In this document: piece after piece, positions 9,561-21,851 of the stretch
How the letters are laid out: each line of letters opens with the position of its first letter
Position numbering within the stretch: the stretch's first letter is position 1
Origin: Circinella minor
Lineage: Eukaryota; Mucoromycota; Mucoromycetes; Mucorales; Lichtheimiaceae
Direction of reading: 5' to 3'
NCBI GenBank assembly: GCA_016758965.1
Contig: JAEPRB010000122.1
Coordinates: forward strand, 1 to 36,531
Length of the DNA stretch: 36,531 bases
The notes under the pieces: model-generated
Database searches by the model: none
What the model was told of the DNA's origin: nothing
Seen by the model: the letters and a program-made list of their open reading frames with translations, nothing else
Position numbers and translations under genes: made by a program

Positions 9561-10579
9561 AGCCGTAAATATATGCAACCTGAAGAGAACTTACCGAATA
9601 ACTTTTTTTTAGAAAAGAGATATTTCCCATTGAGATTTTGTCACTTCAAAGTTTTGTCAAAATATTGATATTTTACAAAGTATGTAACGTCCATATTTTG
9701 ACAAAGATAGAATCAGTGTGTAACCTATAAAAGTGGATGATGGTTGGTTACACAATGTTCCTGATTTTTATCGTTCCAGGTTTTTCAACTAATGGTAAGT
9801 TTCAATAAAAAACATGGATAAAAGAACGACAATAAAATTCGAGGAATAGTTGTTTTCAAATATTTCTTGTATGTAGATACTATGATCGATACTCAAAAAA
9901 AAAAAAGATTCAAACGATTCTCAGCCTCTTGTAGATAAAAATATAACCCCTGCACACACCATTTTTAATCAAGAAATTTAGAACCAAACTGTGGCAGAAA
10001 ATACTGGGAAAATAGCAGATACGTATATCAAATAATAATATGAAAACCAAAGCAACAGAGAAAAAGAAAAAGAGTAGGAAAATTACTGCATACTAACATT
10101 ACACACACATATTGCTATTTCTTTACATCTTTTTATTATTATTATAAATTTCTATAGTATTTCACAGACTTATCTATAGCTAGTAAGAATTTTGACAGGC
10201 TCATTGATAGTAGCATTATTACCCGCTAGGCTTTTAAAATATCTCAATTTTCGACAAATGACGGTTAAGGTCAGTGTGTACCTTATGTACAATATATCCA
10301 TGGGATGGAGAATAAAAAGAGTTGGTATAAAAATGCACAATGGAAATCGAATAAATTGACAAGGGGCTCTTTTTTTCGGTTTGATGATAATGATATTGAT
10401 AAAAAGTGTGCAGCAGAAAGACGATGTTGTTTTTAACATGTTATTACTTTTTGAGAACCAGTAGCAAGGTGTGCGGATAAAATTAATGTGTTTTGTCTGT
10501 GTTGCATGTTGCTTTTGACATTTACTTTTAAAGTATTGTCGTCGTCATCTCCTCCCAAATGGTCTTCCAGGAGACTTAT
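9561..10579. other. Intergenic, no supported gene
   Basis: It contains a perfect 13-bp inverted repeat (TTTGTCAAAATAT at 9653-9665 and its complement at 9693-9705). Downstream is a possible short exon from ATG 9738 (hydrophobic MVGYTMFLIFIVPGFSTN, ending at a GTAAGT donor near 9795), too weak to call. A minus-strand frame at 10170-10439 has some protein-like stretches but no recognisable domain. Confidence 0.4.
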
Positions 10580-12773
10580 CATCATCTTGATGATGTAAGC
10601 CTATTGATTGATTAACCATCAATATGATATTTATCCTCTTCTAATGGAATAAAGTCCAGAACATCATCCTCAAAAAATCAAAGATTTTTCTTGGACACCT
10701 TCTTCCCCACCAGGAATTAGATTATCGGATCGATTTTTACAAATCGAGAAAATTAAATATAATAATAGATTTTTTAATTACATGAAAACTCTTAATATTG
10801 TCATAATATATCGGGTTAATCTTCCTACTAACTTGCCTGTCTTTTGTACAACTCCCTATATTATATAATAAAACAAATATAAACAAATAACAACTCTGAG
10901 TTATGTAAAAGAAAACATCCAGAACAAATCAACAGAATCTATCTTACCTTTGTCATCAATGATAACTGTTATATTTGCAACAAACCTGATGATACTTTTG
11001 ATGGACGGGACCCTATTTCATATTTAGGGGTAGATCGTACACGACAGATGTACCCACTAGGACTATCCATAATCGAACCATGTATTCGGATGTCTGTATT
11101 AAAAAAAAAGTGAAAAAAGAGTCAACAAAAGATACAAAATTAGCTTGCCTATGTATTCAGGGCACACAAAGCTTACAAAATTCACCAGAAAATACAACAC
11201 GGAGAGATCTTAGAATATCTTCCTGATTGCTACACTTATCCGCCAGATGTAAAAGCATACTCTTCATTATTTTATAAGAATGTAATCTACTTTCAACAAT
11301 TTCTTTCCTTCCAATTCCACATTCGTCGTCCTTTCCGCATTCTGCAGCACCATGCTCATTGCCATCTTAGAATAATACTAAGTCAGGGCGAATAGATGAA
11401 TTTTTTTGTGGTAATGGTGCGACTCCTGATATTACTCAATCTTTATTATTAACTTTGGTAGTTGCTACCGAAGAACTATCTCTACAAATATGAATAACAA
11501 AAGTATATAAAGAATGAGAACATCATGCTTATTACAAACAAATAAAGAAACACCTATTTCATAAGAAGATATCACGAAATAACCCTTACCTCTTAGCAGC
11601 AAGGAATAAGTTGGCGAAAACTTTATTTATTACTGCCCACAAACGAATTGTGTAATCCATTTCGGATCCATCATTCTTTATCCAATCAACAATTTTCCAG
11701 CGATACAAATTTATAACTAACAACATCGTCATTTAGATCCAATACTCGTCATAACGGGTTCTTGGGTTTATAAAACCATATTCAGTTATTTTGGTCCGTA
11801 ACTGATCGATGATGGATTCTTTTTGTTCTGAAGCGAGCGGAGTAAATCGTGGTGCAGGTGATGGTATATATGGCGATGTAGCGGAAGAAGTTGATGATGA
11901 TAAAGGACATTCCTTAATATTTGTAATCACTTTTGCAAATGAAGTAAATATTGCTTGATATTCTTCAAGTGTAGGAATTTAATCTGATTTGACTTTTCAA
12001 GTTGGTCACTTGTAAACACTTTCTCCCAACATTTGTCATCGACGTTAAGTATAAAGGAGTGTGAAGGACTATATAGATATATATATAAGACAATTGCGTT
12101 AAAAGGTGAGTTTCTCATCCAATACGTATTATATATATATAATAGAAAAAAATTACTGTTCGTAAGTGGATTCTGCACCATATTTGTATACAAGATCTTC
12201 GACATAAACCTTATTGCCAAGATCCCACTTCTTTTTATCATCGATTGCTTCAAAAGCTTTTTGGAACGTAGTCTTCATTTCGGCAGTCAATTTGATGCTG
12301 TCATCTTTTGCACTCTAAAAATAGAGCGTTTCAAAAAGCATAAACTGCGTCTCAAGAGACCCAGTTTTCAATTTCGTAGATTTCACGAAAACTACTGATT
12401 TTTAAAATCACCTAATAATAACAAGTAAATGAATATGTAGTGAAGTAAAACAAAACTCGCCCAATAATATACTTACGGAAGAACAGGGTATGCTTGGCGC
12501 CTGTAGCTTTTTTGCTTCTTGTGGAAAATGAAAACGAAAAAGAAAGTTTGTTGATTTCTTGAAAATGAAGTGTATTTATTCTTGTGTGTTCATTTGACGC
12601 GTTTGCACAGGAGTTTGTTGATTTAAAAGGGATGGTGTATTATTTAAAGTGGTTCGTGGATTTTCTGCATTTGATTGCTCAAATTCATTTGAGGCACATA
12701 GAATAAATACGTCGTTGTAAATCTTATAATAAAAAGGGCAAGCAAATATATTTATCCCTTTTTTGCTATGCAT
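10580..12773 (-). pseudogene. Second decayed multi-exon gene of an uncharacterised fungal family
   Basis: Read on the minus strand, a chain of exon-like segments is visible. These are an N-terminal piece (MHSKKGINIFACPFYYKIYN, 12773 down to 12576), KKWDLGNKVYVEDLVYKYG (about 12260-12170), PSHSFILNVDDKCWEKVF (about 12070-12000) and TLEEYQAIFTSFAKVIT (about 11980-11930). Next come a serine/proline-rich linker and RTRYDEYWI (stop at 11733), DWIKNDGSEMDYTIRLWAV, then DGNEHGAAECGKDDECGIGR (about 11370-11310) and MDSPSGYICRVRS (about 11073-11030). An acidic EDDVLDFIPLEEDKY trace lies near 10660-10610. Frameshifts are needed near 11985, and there are in-frame stops at 11733, in the 11.4-kb exon and after KLCVP. 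Introns keep GT-AG borders. From memory the EYG/AAE-G-K and MDSPSGY motifs recall another function-unknown Mucoromycota family. No intact product is possible. Confidence 0.6.
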
Positions 12774-13960
12774 CTTTTAAAAATGCCGACATTTGATTTT
12801 TTAAAGCAGAACGACAACCATTTTGAAACACGTGACATTAATTGTTCTCTTAAAGCAACTTTAACTTCTATAAGTATACCACATTTTAATTTGGGTGATG
12901 CTGATATTTGATATTAATGAATCGTCATTTTGGATACGCTTTAATAGAAATGAAGGATATATTTTATTTTGTATATAGATCCCTTCCTTTATGTATTTAC
13001 ATTATAAAAATTCATAGTTTTACCTATGCTAAATGTTAAAGTTGTTTGTTAGCTATTATCATACAATGGAAAAAAAGGGAATTGCTACGGACACCCCAAA
13101 AACATACTATATTAGGTAATTCCGACTCTTATGGACACCCCACTTTGATAATTTTTCAAAGGTACACGACAATTTTATATGATTACATTGTATCCGGCCA
13201 TTTATACACTATCTATACAGTTATTATCGTTATAAAACTCGTTTATGGGACTTATATTAGCAGTTCAACTTTCTATGATAACAGTCAATACAGTATCTCC
13301 TATGCTTTCTTACTACTATATCCATTATGTACTCAAGTGGGAGTTCTAGTCCTTATGAAGACAAAACAAACAAGATATATGTTTATTTTAATGTTATACG
13401 TAATATATGAGCGGTTAAACAAGCGATATTGGTGTTGATAACGCTGTTACTATAATTTATATGGTCTAAAAACTTGGTTGATAACTGTTTATTTGTGAGG
13501 TGTCCGTAGCAATTCCCAAAAAAAAATTGTATGCATTAGTCAATTCTTCTTTACAAGGTATACGAAGTCATACGTATGAGATGAACAATAGAATAATTTA
13601 TATTTAATTGATAATTATTATGATGTATGCATAATTAACTTTTTTTTATTTCGTTCTATTTACTAACTATACACAAAATATAGTAACATGAATTTATATA
13701 TAATTTATTTAGAAGAGAAGTTAATACAGATACAAGTTAAGCTATTCATTTTTTACATAGGCCTATAATTACGTAGTAGAGTAAACTTTGATTATTTGCT
13801 CCCTTTGTACTGGAATAAAAAAGTGCTGGAATCCAGGATAAAATTTAGAAAATTTATTTCAAGCTATTATATGTAGTAAGTATTATAATAAGTTTTTTTT
13901 AAAAAAAGTAGAGTGATGTAGGTAGACTACTATATAATATTATAATTATTAAAGAACATG
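12774..13960. other. 3' flank of HET2, interrupted by an inserted element
   Basis: From about 12990 to 13960 this DNA is collinear with the 3' flank of HET3 (about 24003-24480). TTATGTATTTAC...TTATAAAA and, further on, CGTATGAGATG.ACAATAGAATAATTT and GAGAAGTTAAT occur in both. The HET2 copy is about 470 bp longer because of the element at 13060-13533. No gene is supported; the 130-codon frame across the element is low-complexity and unlike a transposase. Confidence 0.55.
13060..13533. mobile_element. MITE-like inverted-repeat element
   Basis: The two ends carry a perfect 19-bp inverted repeat (GGGAATTGCTACGGACACC at 13077-13095 and its complement at 13499-13517). The inversion extends outward past an A/T run to CATACAA (13060-13066) and TTGTATG (13527-13533). 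A second GGACACCCCA lies 44 bp inside the left end (13089 and 13133). Comparison with the uninterrupted HET3 3' flank shows this block is an insertion. No transposase is encoded, so it is a non-autonomous element; I could not fix a target-site duplication or a superfamily. Confidence 0.7.
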
Positions 13961-15691
13961 TTACTGAATTTCAAACGTTTGTTCTTCCAGTGGGAAATCA
14001 TCGAAAAAATGGTCGTCGTCCCATTTTATATGGCACATGCCAATTGCCTTGTAGTAATCTCCATCCTTTTTGATAACAGGGTAGTGCGTTAATTCCATAC
14101 ACTTGTCATATATAAAAGGTATTCCGACAAGTATCACATATTGAGTAGAATCTTCAAGGGCTTCTGTCAAATAACCAAAAAAAAACACTGTCGTTGTTTC
14201 CCATTCAGTGGTAGTCCATAAGAGGTTTGTTTTTTTGATAGACATAAAATGTGATAAATTATGGAGCTCTGTTGCTATATGACAGTAAACCGTAGAATTT
14301 AGTTCTCTCTCTTTTATGCACAAAACGTTTATAAACTTTTCATTCATCGACCCCTGCGGTTGTCGCCGAATTAAAAGTCTCCAATAATTGTTGTGATCTC
14401 GTCGTGAAGGCAAAGGAGGCACCATGTCCTTAATAGATTGAAGGTCTAAAATTTCGTTATGATGTTGATCATTTGTCATTCCAGCACATGTAACTTGTAA
14501 AATCTTTCCGTTGACAGTGTAGTTTTTAAAGGATGTTTTGTAATTAATCCGATAATCATGTTCTCCATAAACACCTGTCCAAGATGGTAAATTGGATTTT
14601 TGCACAGGTATATTATATTCTGTCTCGCGTGTACTGTTCTCTTCAATACAGTAGCTGATTGTAGTTTTACATATGATTTTGTAGTTGTAATATCGTCTAA
14701 AACACAGAATACTGAGATCCGTTTTTGCTAAAAGTCCATAAAATTGAATCATCAAATCGTGAATATCTTGATCGTAATTAACTGTAATCTCTTTCATGAT
14801 TTCAGGGAAAATGTTGGCAAGTGCAAATACATGGTCATGTTCTTTAGTACTGGTGCGTGCATGAGCATAATGTAAAATGGTGCGAATATCGCAGTCAAAA
14901 TCGTTACGCAAAATTGGAAACCTGACACTTGATATCTGATGATACCAACAATGAATGCTGTTACCGATCAAAACTATTTTTGATGACAGTATTGTCTCTT
15001 CCAAAGTCCACATACGTTTCATCCATTGCGAACCTAGCAAAGAGTATTTATCCGTGCCTGCCAAACCGAGCGGAGAGATGTGGGATGGATCCGATACTGT
15101 AACAGTTAATTCAGGTACGAGTGCTATTGTACAATATGCATTTCGGTATATATGATGCATTTGATGTATTTCTGCGTGTTTTTCCTCTTTGTCGTCTTGA
15201 TTAATGCACATTTGATCATACCAAATATATTTAATGTTGAAATCCTTGCATATCTCTTGTATAAGACGTTTAAATGTAACAAACTTGACTTTTCCTGGAA
15301 TACGCTTTCGACCTCTTGGCTTTTTTCGTACCACCTTGGCTGGAAATATGATCCTGTGTTTTCCTTTATCATTTCGCTCCATATTCCCGGTGGTTGCATT
15401 TTTTTTTATTTCACCGGATTGGTTCCATGAATAGGATAATGTACAATATCCTTCTCGTACTTGAGACCCTTTAACCACTTGCATGTCACATGTACGCACC
15501 AGCTTACTAGGAATAAAATTTGGTTTCGGCAGTATTGATGGCATCTTTTTCGGCGGTCGGCTATACTTATGGATGGCTTCTAAAACAGTTAATTGGTAAG
15601 GTTTTCGATTTTTATCCAATCGAACGTACTGTATTTCTCTTTCCTTTTTATAAACACTATACTGTCTTTTTGCATATGTAATATACGTCAT
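13961..15691 (-). CDS. HET-domain protein, paralog 2 (HET2)
   Basis: 576 residues, one exon. The HET blocks are GYCTLSYSW (81-89), IKYIWYDQMCINQ (153-165) and WMKRMWTLEET (223-233). A longer N-terminal segment (about 16 residues more than HET1, with KKEREIQYVRLDKNRKP) is shared only with HET5, so these two form a subgroup. The basic KKPRGRKR is at 123-130 and the variable loop at about 195-221 (TVTVSDPSHISPLGLAG...). The protein ends in FFDDFPLEEQTFEIQ. The start is fixed by the MTYITY N-terminus and by the conserved leader directly upstream. Role by family: HET-type non-self recognition and cell death; the ligand is unknown. Confidence 0.9.
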   Translation of the reverse strand: MTYITYAKRQYSVYKKEREIQYVRLDKNRKPYQLTVLEAIHKYSRPPKKMPSILPKPNFIPSKLVRTCDMQVVKGSQVREGYCTLSYSWNQSGEIKKNATTGNMERNDKGKHRIIFPAKVVRKKPRGRKRIPGKVKFVTFKRLIQEICKDFNIKYIWYDQMCINQDDKEEKHAEIHQMHHIYRNAYCTIALVPELTVTVSDPSHISPLGLAGTDKYSLLGSQWMKRMWTLEETILSSKIVLIGNSIHCWYHQISSVRFPILRNDFDCDIRTILHYAHARTSTKEHDHVFALANIFPEIMKEITVNYDQDIHDLMIQFYGLLAKTDLSILCFRRYYNYKIICKTTISYCIEENSTRETEYNIPVQKSNLPSWTGVYGEHDYRINYKTSFKNYTVNGKILQVTCAGMTNDQHHNEILDLQSIKDMVPPLPSRRDHNNYWRLLIRRQPQGSMNEKFINVLCIKERELNSTVYCHIATELHNLSHFMSIKKTNLLWTTTEWETTTVFFFGYLTEALEDSTQYVILVGIPFIYDKCMELTHYPVIKKDGDYYKAIGMCHIKWDDDHFFDDFPLEEQTFEIQ

Positions 15692-15850
15692 CTTTTTCTG
15701 TTTTAGACATAATAAATTTATCAGTACGTAAATGGATGAATTACTTGATATTCATCATATGATCAGTACAATTATTATTATAATAACTCACAGAGTAAAT
15801 TCGATGGTACGTAGACCAAAAAAAAAATCAGTAAAGTAACTGTTTTAACA

Positions 15851-15890
15851 GAAAATACTATCGTTATAATATCGATAGTAGTATTTTACT
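15851..15890. repeat. Imperfect hairpin upstream of HET2
   Basis: AAAATACTATCG faces CGATAGTAGTATTTT across a short AT loop, giving a stem with one three-base bulge about 165-195 bp before the HET2 start. I did not see the same hairpin in the other copies. Confidence 0.35.
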
Positions 15891-16034
15891 ATCAATGTTT
15901 CTTATATATTTGACACCGCCTTTTATAAAGTTGGTGAGATAAAGAAATGAAATAAAAAATCAATCAAAAAGATGAGGAAAATATGTTCCAGTTCCCCGTG
16001 AAGTTTGAAGCTGTTTGTTCTTGTACCATATAAT

Positions 16035-16078
16035 CCGCTAAGCCCACAAGCTTGCATGTTACACAATCAAAAGGTAAA
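16035..16078 (-). promoter_or_regulatory. Conserved palindromic block upstream of HET2
   Basis: CCGCTAAGCCCACAAG followed by ATGTTACACAATCAAAAGG is the HET2 version of the shared block, about 345 bp from the start codon. One arm of the palindrome has changed (CGCTAAGCC for GGCTAAGCC). Confidence 0.45.
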
Positions 16079-17492
16079 GTTCGCCAGTTACGTATCAATT
16101 TATGTACTTGGCTGAGATACACAGTTTAAGTAAGAAACATATCATATAGATATGTAAATGTAATTAAAATATTTTTTTTATGATCAATAATTTTAATTAG
16201 AAGGAAAATATGAATTGTATATCTCGTAAAATTTATAAAAGAAATAATAAATTATTTTGACATTTATATTTATAACAAGGGATAACCACAGCTTCATATT
16301 GCGTAACATGGTAAGAAGAGCGCTATCATGAGTTTTCACGGTGCTGGCACCTTCTGGTTCGGTTATTTGTTTGTTTATTGTTTTGTTTCAGTGCTGCCTT
16401 TATTTAGATTTGCCACAACGGCGTTCCATAAAAAAAAAACAGTAAGCTTACTATTTATCGCTTTGTATTGTCTTGTACTTATTTAATCTTGCAACTGGAA
16501 CGAGGCGAACAATTTACATGAAGAAGGGGATCCTAACCATTTAGTATGTACTATATATATAGATAAACAAATTAAAGCTATATAACATAGTCTGATTATG
16601 TTGAGATACTACTGCTTAATAAAAATCTTTAAAGTACTACTTACATTGATCAATACATGTGATATTATCTTACTAGCATAACTGGATTATATCTATTCAA
16701 TAATATGGATTCCTTTCAAACGCACTATCTTGTACGCATACTTTCGCATTAAACATAAACTCTGATATATACAGTATGAATAACAAAAACGTATATTAAT
16801 GAGTGCATTATCTAGAAAACTTATTAGCTAATTGTTTAATGATTTCACTAGTTTATGGATAAAAAAAGCATAGTAGTCATTGATTGTCGACTATTGTAGT
16901 AAGGATTACTCTTGCTCTACACTTTTCCTTTATTAGACTATCGTTTTAGAAATAGAAAAAAAAACTACAAGATTTGGATAATGTGTTATCCAACTAGTAA
17001 AACAATATATAACAGCAACTTATAAAGAGAAGCTTTTTTTTATCTCTTTACGTAGTCAATATTTGATACACAAAAGACAAAATTGCCTAATACGCATCAC
17101 GAAATAAAACAAATCATTAAATCCTAGAAGGGAATTTATAGCATAACCGACTTGGGAAAAAAAACAGGGTTCGCTTTTTTGAGTGACAATAAAAAAAATG
17201 AACAACGAGGAGGGTAGATTGTTTTTAAAGAAAACCCTATGTATTCTTCTTCCAAATCTTGAATTAGTATTATTATCCTATTACTTATTAGACTATGAGA
17301 CGAATTACTTTGTACAATAAACATATCTTTTTATTTATAATGTAAACCTGCCCTGAACTTCTTTTTAATTAGGTACTTGATAATTTGAGTCATGCTGCTG
17401 AGTTTTATATTTGTTTTTCCATTGTGGTCAAACAAAAAAGCTATATATTTTTATTTTTATTTTTGACAGGGCATACCTTATTTGAAAAAGTC

Positions 17493-20400
17493 ATGAACCA
17501 ACGTACATTGGCTTCTTTTAGCCTATTACGTTTTACTAAAACAAGAGGATTTCAAACTTCTTGTATTTCATTAGCTAAAAAAAATCCATATACTGATACT
17601 TTATTACTTCCAAAAACACCATTTCCTTTACGTGCGAATGCAGTAACTCGTGAACATACATTTCGTGATCGATGTACAAAAGAATTATATCCTTGGCAGG
17701 TAAGAAAAATATGAAACACGACGATAATAATAACAAATAATAATAATGTTGGGTTATTCATTGTATTTATTGAATTAGTTGAAAAATAACCCAAAAGAGT
17801 TATTTATTCTTCATGACGGTCCTCCTTATGCTAATGGCGATGTTCATATGGGTAAACAAAAGAAGATAAACTTGTGTGTATGTGTGGTGTTTTGAATAAA
17901 ATGAACTAAGTTTATTTGATTAAAATATAGGTCATGCTTTAAATAAAATTTTAAAAGATATAATTAATCGATATAAAATGCTTCAAGGACATAAAGTTTG
18001 GTAAGAGGAGAGGGGTGTATGTGTATCCAAATAGATGTATATACTAATGAAGAATAATAATAATTTATATATCAGGTACCGACCTGGTTGGGATTGTCAT
18101 GGTCTTCCGATTGAATTAAAAGCATTAGAAGCTATTCGACAAAAAGGAAGTGAATTATCAGCTAAAGAAATTCGTCAATTAGCAAAAAAAAGAGCCTTAT
18201 CCGAAATTGAGAAACAAAAGAAAGATTTTAAAAGTTGGAGTGTTATGGGTGATTGGGATAAACCTTATCGTACACTAGGTAAATAATATCTAATATTTAT
18301 GACTTGAAATAGTATTAAAAAGAAGAACTTAATTGATGTTTTATTTTATTTATTTAGATAAGGATTATGAAATTAGACAATTAAGAGTCTTTAGAGAAAT
18401 GATGAAAAGAGGTATAAAGTGTAGTAATTTTTAAAAATATTTCCTACCATATAACTAAAAATGAAACGTTATAATTGTATAGGATATATTTATCGTCAAT
18501 TGAAACCTGTTTATTGGTCACCTTCTTCAAAGTAAAAAAGAGTTTTCATTTTTAATAGTATGACATATAGAAAAAAAAAACTAATTATGTCATATTCTAT
18601 AATTTTAGATCTGCACTTGCAGAAGCAGAATTAGAATATAATGAAAACCATATTTCACGATCCGTTCATGTTCGTTTCCCATTAACTCAATTACGTAAGT
18701 TGACTTTTCATATCTTTCATAATGTGTTTTTTTTTCTTTTATTAACTAAAAATTAAATCATTCTTTTAGCTACTGTATTACAAGATAAACAATTAGGACC
18801 TATTTATGCTGTTATTTGGACAACAACACCATGGACACTTCCAGCCAATAAAGCGATTTCAATTCATCCTGAATTAACGTATTCTCTTATTAAAATACAA
18901 AAAAACGATGAAGTATCCCACTATATTATTGGCAAGGATCGAGTAGAAGCATTTAATGAAGAAATTAATGCTGATGGCATAGAAATTTTACATGAAATTC
19001 AAGGTAAAGATTTAGTGGGTACAACTTATAATCATCCATTATGGAATACATCGATGCCTATTATTGCAGGTGATCACGTTACTGCAGAATCGGGTACAGG
19101 ACTTGTTCATACTGCACCTGGTCATGGTATGGAAGATTATGAAGTATGTCAATCCTTGGGTATTGATCCATTTAGTCCAGGTAAATATATATATTATTCA
19201 TGTGTGGGGTTGAGTGTGTGAATGTACGGGTGGTATGAAGGAAAAAGAATTAATGTTTGGATGGGGGGGATGATATTTTTTAATTTTAGTGGATGATGCG
19301 GGTCGATTCACGTCTGAAGCTGGACCTGAATTACAAGGTATGGTTGCCTTTGATGAAGGTACAGATACGATTATTAAAAAATTAACGGATTTATCTGTAC
19401 TTGTTCATGAATCTGATTATGTACATAAATATCCTTATGATTGGAGAACCAAGAAACCTGTTATGTTAAGGTAAAAGAAAATAAATAGGAGTGTGTTACT
19501 TAAAAAAAATCAAATGAAAACTGACTTTTTTTGTGTAACATTAGAGCTACAGCACAATGGTTTGCCAATGTTGAAGATTTACAAAAGAATGCAGTAGCTG
19601 CATTAAAATCAGTACGCATGGTACCTGATGTTTGTATGTATTTTATAATTTGGATGGATGGAGAAGGGGTGTTTGTTTGTTTTTTATCATTATTTACTAA
19701 CAAAAGAAAACAAAAATTTCCCATATATAATAGCTATCAGAAGATTAGAACAATTTACTATTTCAAGAAAGGAATGGTGTATTTCTCGTCAAAGATCATG
19801 GGGTGTTCCTATTCCAGCTTTATATGATATTGAAACGGGAGATGCCTTACTTACAGATTTATCGGTTGAACATATTATTAAAATATTTGAAGAACGTGGT
19901 ATTGATACATGGTGGGAAGAACAAGATGATTCTATTTTTGTTGCACCTGAATATCGTAATAATGGCAAACACTATAAAAGAGGTTATGATACAATGGATG
20001 TTTGGTTTGATAGTGGTACATCATGGACTATGATTGAACCTAGGTAAAAACAGAAAAAAATTGTTTTTTCTTTTCTCACACAAAGATATAGATATATTTT
20101 TAACAAAAAAATATATATTATTTATTATAGAGGAAAAGATAGACCAGTAGCGGATGTATATCTTGAAGGAACGGATCAACATAGAGGATGGTTTCAATCT
20201 TCCTTATTAACTTCAAGTAATAATAACTTTTTTTTTTATGATTATTCTTTATAAAATAGTCTTAACTTTTTTTATTTTTATTTTAGTCGCTGTTACTGGT
20301 AAACAACCTTATGGTACACTTATTACTCATGGATTTTCACTTGATGAAGAAGGTCGTAAAATGTCAAAAAGTATTGGAAATACAATTGCACCTAGTGTTA

Positions 20401-21851
20401 TTACTCATGGTGATAAGGTAAATAAATTATTAAACATTTTAAATTAAATATATACTCAATTTACATTTTATATTAGAATAATAAACAATTCCCTGCTTAT
20501 GGTACTGATGTGTTAAGAATGTGGGTAGCCAGTTGTGAATATACAAAGGATATGGCAGTAGGTCCATCTATTATTGGTAATTCAAAAATGATATTATTTT
20601 CATGTTCTTTTTTTTTTAAAAAAAAAAGTTTGTCTATAATATCAATCAAACTCTCTAACTGATTTTATTTATTAAAAAATAAGCTCAAGTATCTGATAAT
20701 ATTCGTAAGATTCGTACAACAGCAAGATTCTTATTAGGAAATTTACATGACTTTACATATAAAGATTGTGTTCCTTATGATCAATTAAAAGAGGTATGAT
20801 AAAAGTGATGATTATTATCAGTTGACAAAGCTTATTTATTTATTTATTTTTTACTAGACGGATCGATATATGCTTCATGAACTTTTTGAATTTGGTGAAC
20901 GCGTAACTCATGCATACGATAATTTTGCATTTAATCGAGGTAAAATAAACATAAATGTAAATAAATCCTTCATACATATACTAAATCCTTCACTATTTTA
21001 TATATATTTAGCAACACATCATATTCAACATTTTACAACCAATAATTTATCAGCCTTTTATTTTGACGTTGTCAAAGATCGATTATACAATAATAGACAT
21101 GATGCATTAACACGACGTACAGCACAAACTGTTTTATACCATATTTTACGTGCATATACTGCATCGATTGCACCTGTAGCATGTCATACAGCAGAAGAAA
21201 TTTATGAAAATTATCGATCACTTACACCTATTTCTGAATCATCTGTATTTAAACAAGGATGGATTCCATTAGAATCTGAATGGTATCAAACAACTTTAGA
21301 AGATAAATGGAATATTTTAAAACAATTAAAATCTGAAGTCAATCAAGTTTTAGAAATAGCAAGACAAGAAAAGTAAGTTACTTCTTCTTCTTTTTCTTCC
21401 CTAACATATATGGTTTAAAGAAAGATCGACTCTAATCTTATTTATTGTATATATAGAGTATTCCGTTCTTCACAAGAAGCTGATGTGGATATTTTGATTG
21501 ATATGAATTCAACAGTGGGTAAAATGATTCATTCCATGGATTCAGAAGAATTAGCAAGTTTCTTTTTAACTTCTAAAGTTAATTTATTACAAAAAAATCA
21601 AGAAGATAAGAATGAATTAAAATCATTTGAACGTGATACACAACTTGGAACAGGTAACAGGAAGAAAAGAATAGTAGAAGATACAAAGGTTGAAAATGAA
21701 TGATTATCTAAATTATTTTATCTATTCAGATCAAACAACATGTAAAATTATTACAAGACCTTCTACACAATATAAATGTCCACGTTGTTGGAATTATCAT
21801 GCCAATGAAACTGATACATTATGTTCAAGATGTGCTCAAGTTCTTCAATAA
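17493..21851 (+). CDS. ISM1: Isoleucyl-tRNA synthetase, mitochondrial type (19 exons)
   Basis: Charges tRNA-Ile with isoleucine; probably acts in mitochondria. Exons: 17493-17699, 17779-17851, 17931-18000, 18076-18278, 18358-18411, 18483-18531, 18609-18694, 18770-19180, 19290-19470, 19545-19633, 19734-20043, 20131-20216, 20287-20417, 20477-20576, 20684-20793, 20858-20939, 21012-21372, 21457-21653 and 21730-21851. Phases join to 973 residues, normal for bacterial-type IleRS. The N-terminus ([20 protein letters not shown]) is basic and acid-free, like a mitochondrial presequence. Motifs: the class I HIGH site as HMGH (92-95, within [14 protein letters not shown]), editing-domain [11 protein letters not shown] (264-274), [27 protein letters not shown] (560-572), KMSKS (631-635), and a C-terminal zinc knuckle with Cys 950, 953, 965 and 968. 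The in-frame ATG at 17385 lies before a likely intron acceptor, so 17493 is preferred. The symbol follows the yeast mitochondrial enzyme. Confidence 0.93.

Larger units (their letters stand above)
15692..17492. other. Upstream cassette of HET2 and 5' region of the isoleucyl-tRNA synthetase gene
   Basis: The left part repeats the HET cassette: GCTAAGCCCACAAG (16036), TTGGCTGAGATACACAG (about 16109), GAGTTTTCACGGTGCTGGCACC (about 16328) and ACAGTATGAATAAC (about 16772). GTAGTCAATATTTGATACACAAA (about 17052) has a counterpart at about 28190. From about 17340 on it is the 5' region of the synthetase gene; a pyrimidine-rich stretch ending TTGACAG (17468) could be the acceptor of a 5'UTR intron. 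No other gene is seen. Confidence 0.5.

Noticed and set aside
10170..10439. 89-codon minus-strand frame with stretches like RKLRYFKSLAGNN
   Set aside because: It reads partly like protein but has no recognisable motif, supporting exon or flanking structure, so it was not called as a gene.
12033..12398. 121-codon plus-strand frame
   Set aside because: It lies antisense to exon remnants of the broken gene at 10580-12773, is rich in F, I, L and Y, and has no domain.
13046..13438. 130-codon frame inside the inverted-repeat element, considered as a transposase
   Set aside because: Low-complexity, no DDE-type motif, far too short, and it starts outside the element.
15124..15434. Open frames of 66-92 codons on both strands within the HET genes (also near 25563, 30645 and 34456)
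   Set aside because: These are shadows of the conserved HET reading frames and recur at the same place in each paralog because the DNA is homologous.
17136..17324. 62-codon minus-strand frame in the IleRS 5' region
   Set aside because: Rich in S, I, L and F, with no homology seen and no splice structure.
17385..17492. Upstream in-frame ATG for isoleucyl-tRNA synthetase
   Set aside because: The extension is hydrophobic and low-complexity and crosses a pyrimidine-rich TTGACAG that looks like an intron acceptor; ATG 17493 gives a typical presequence.
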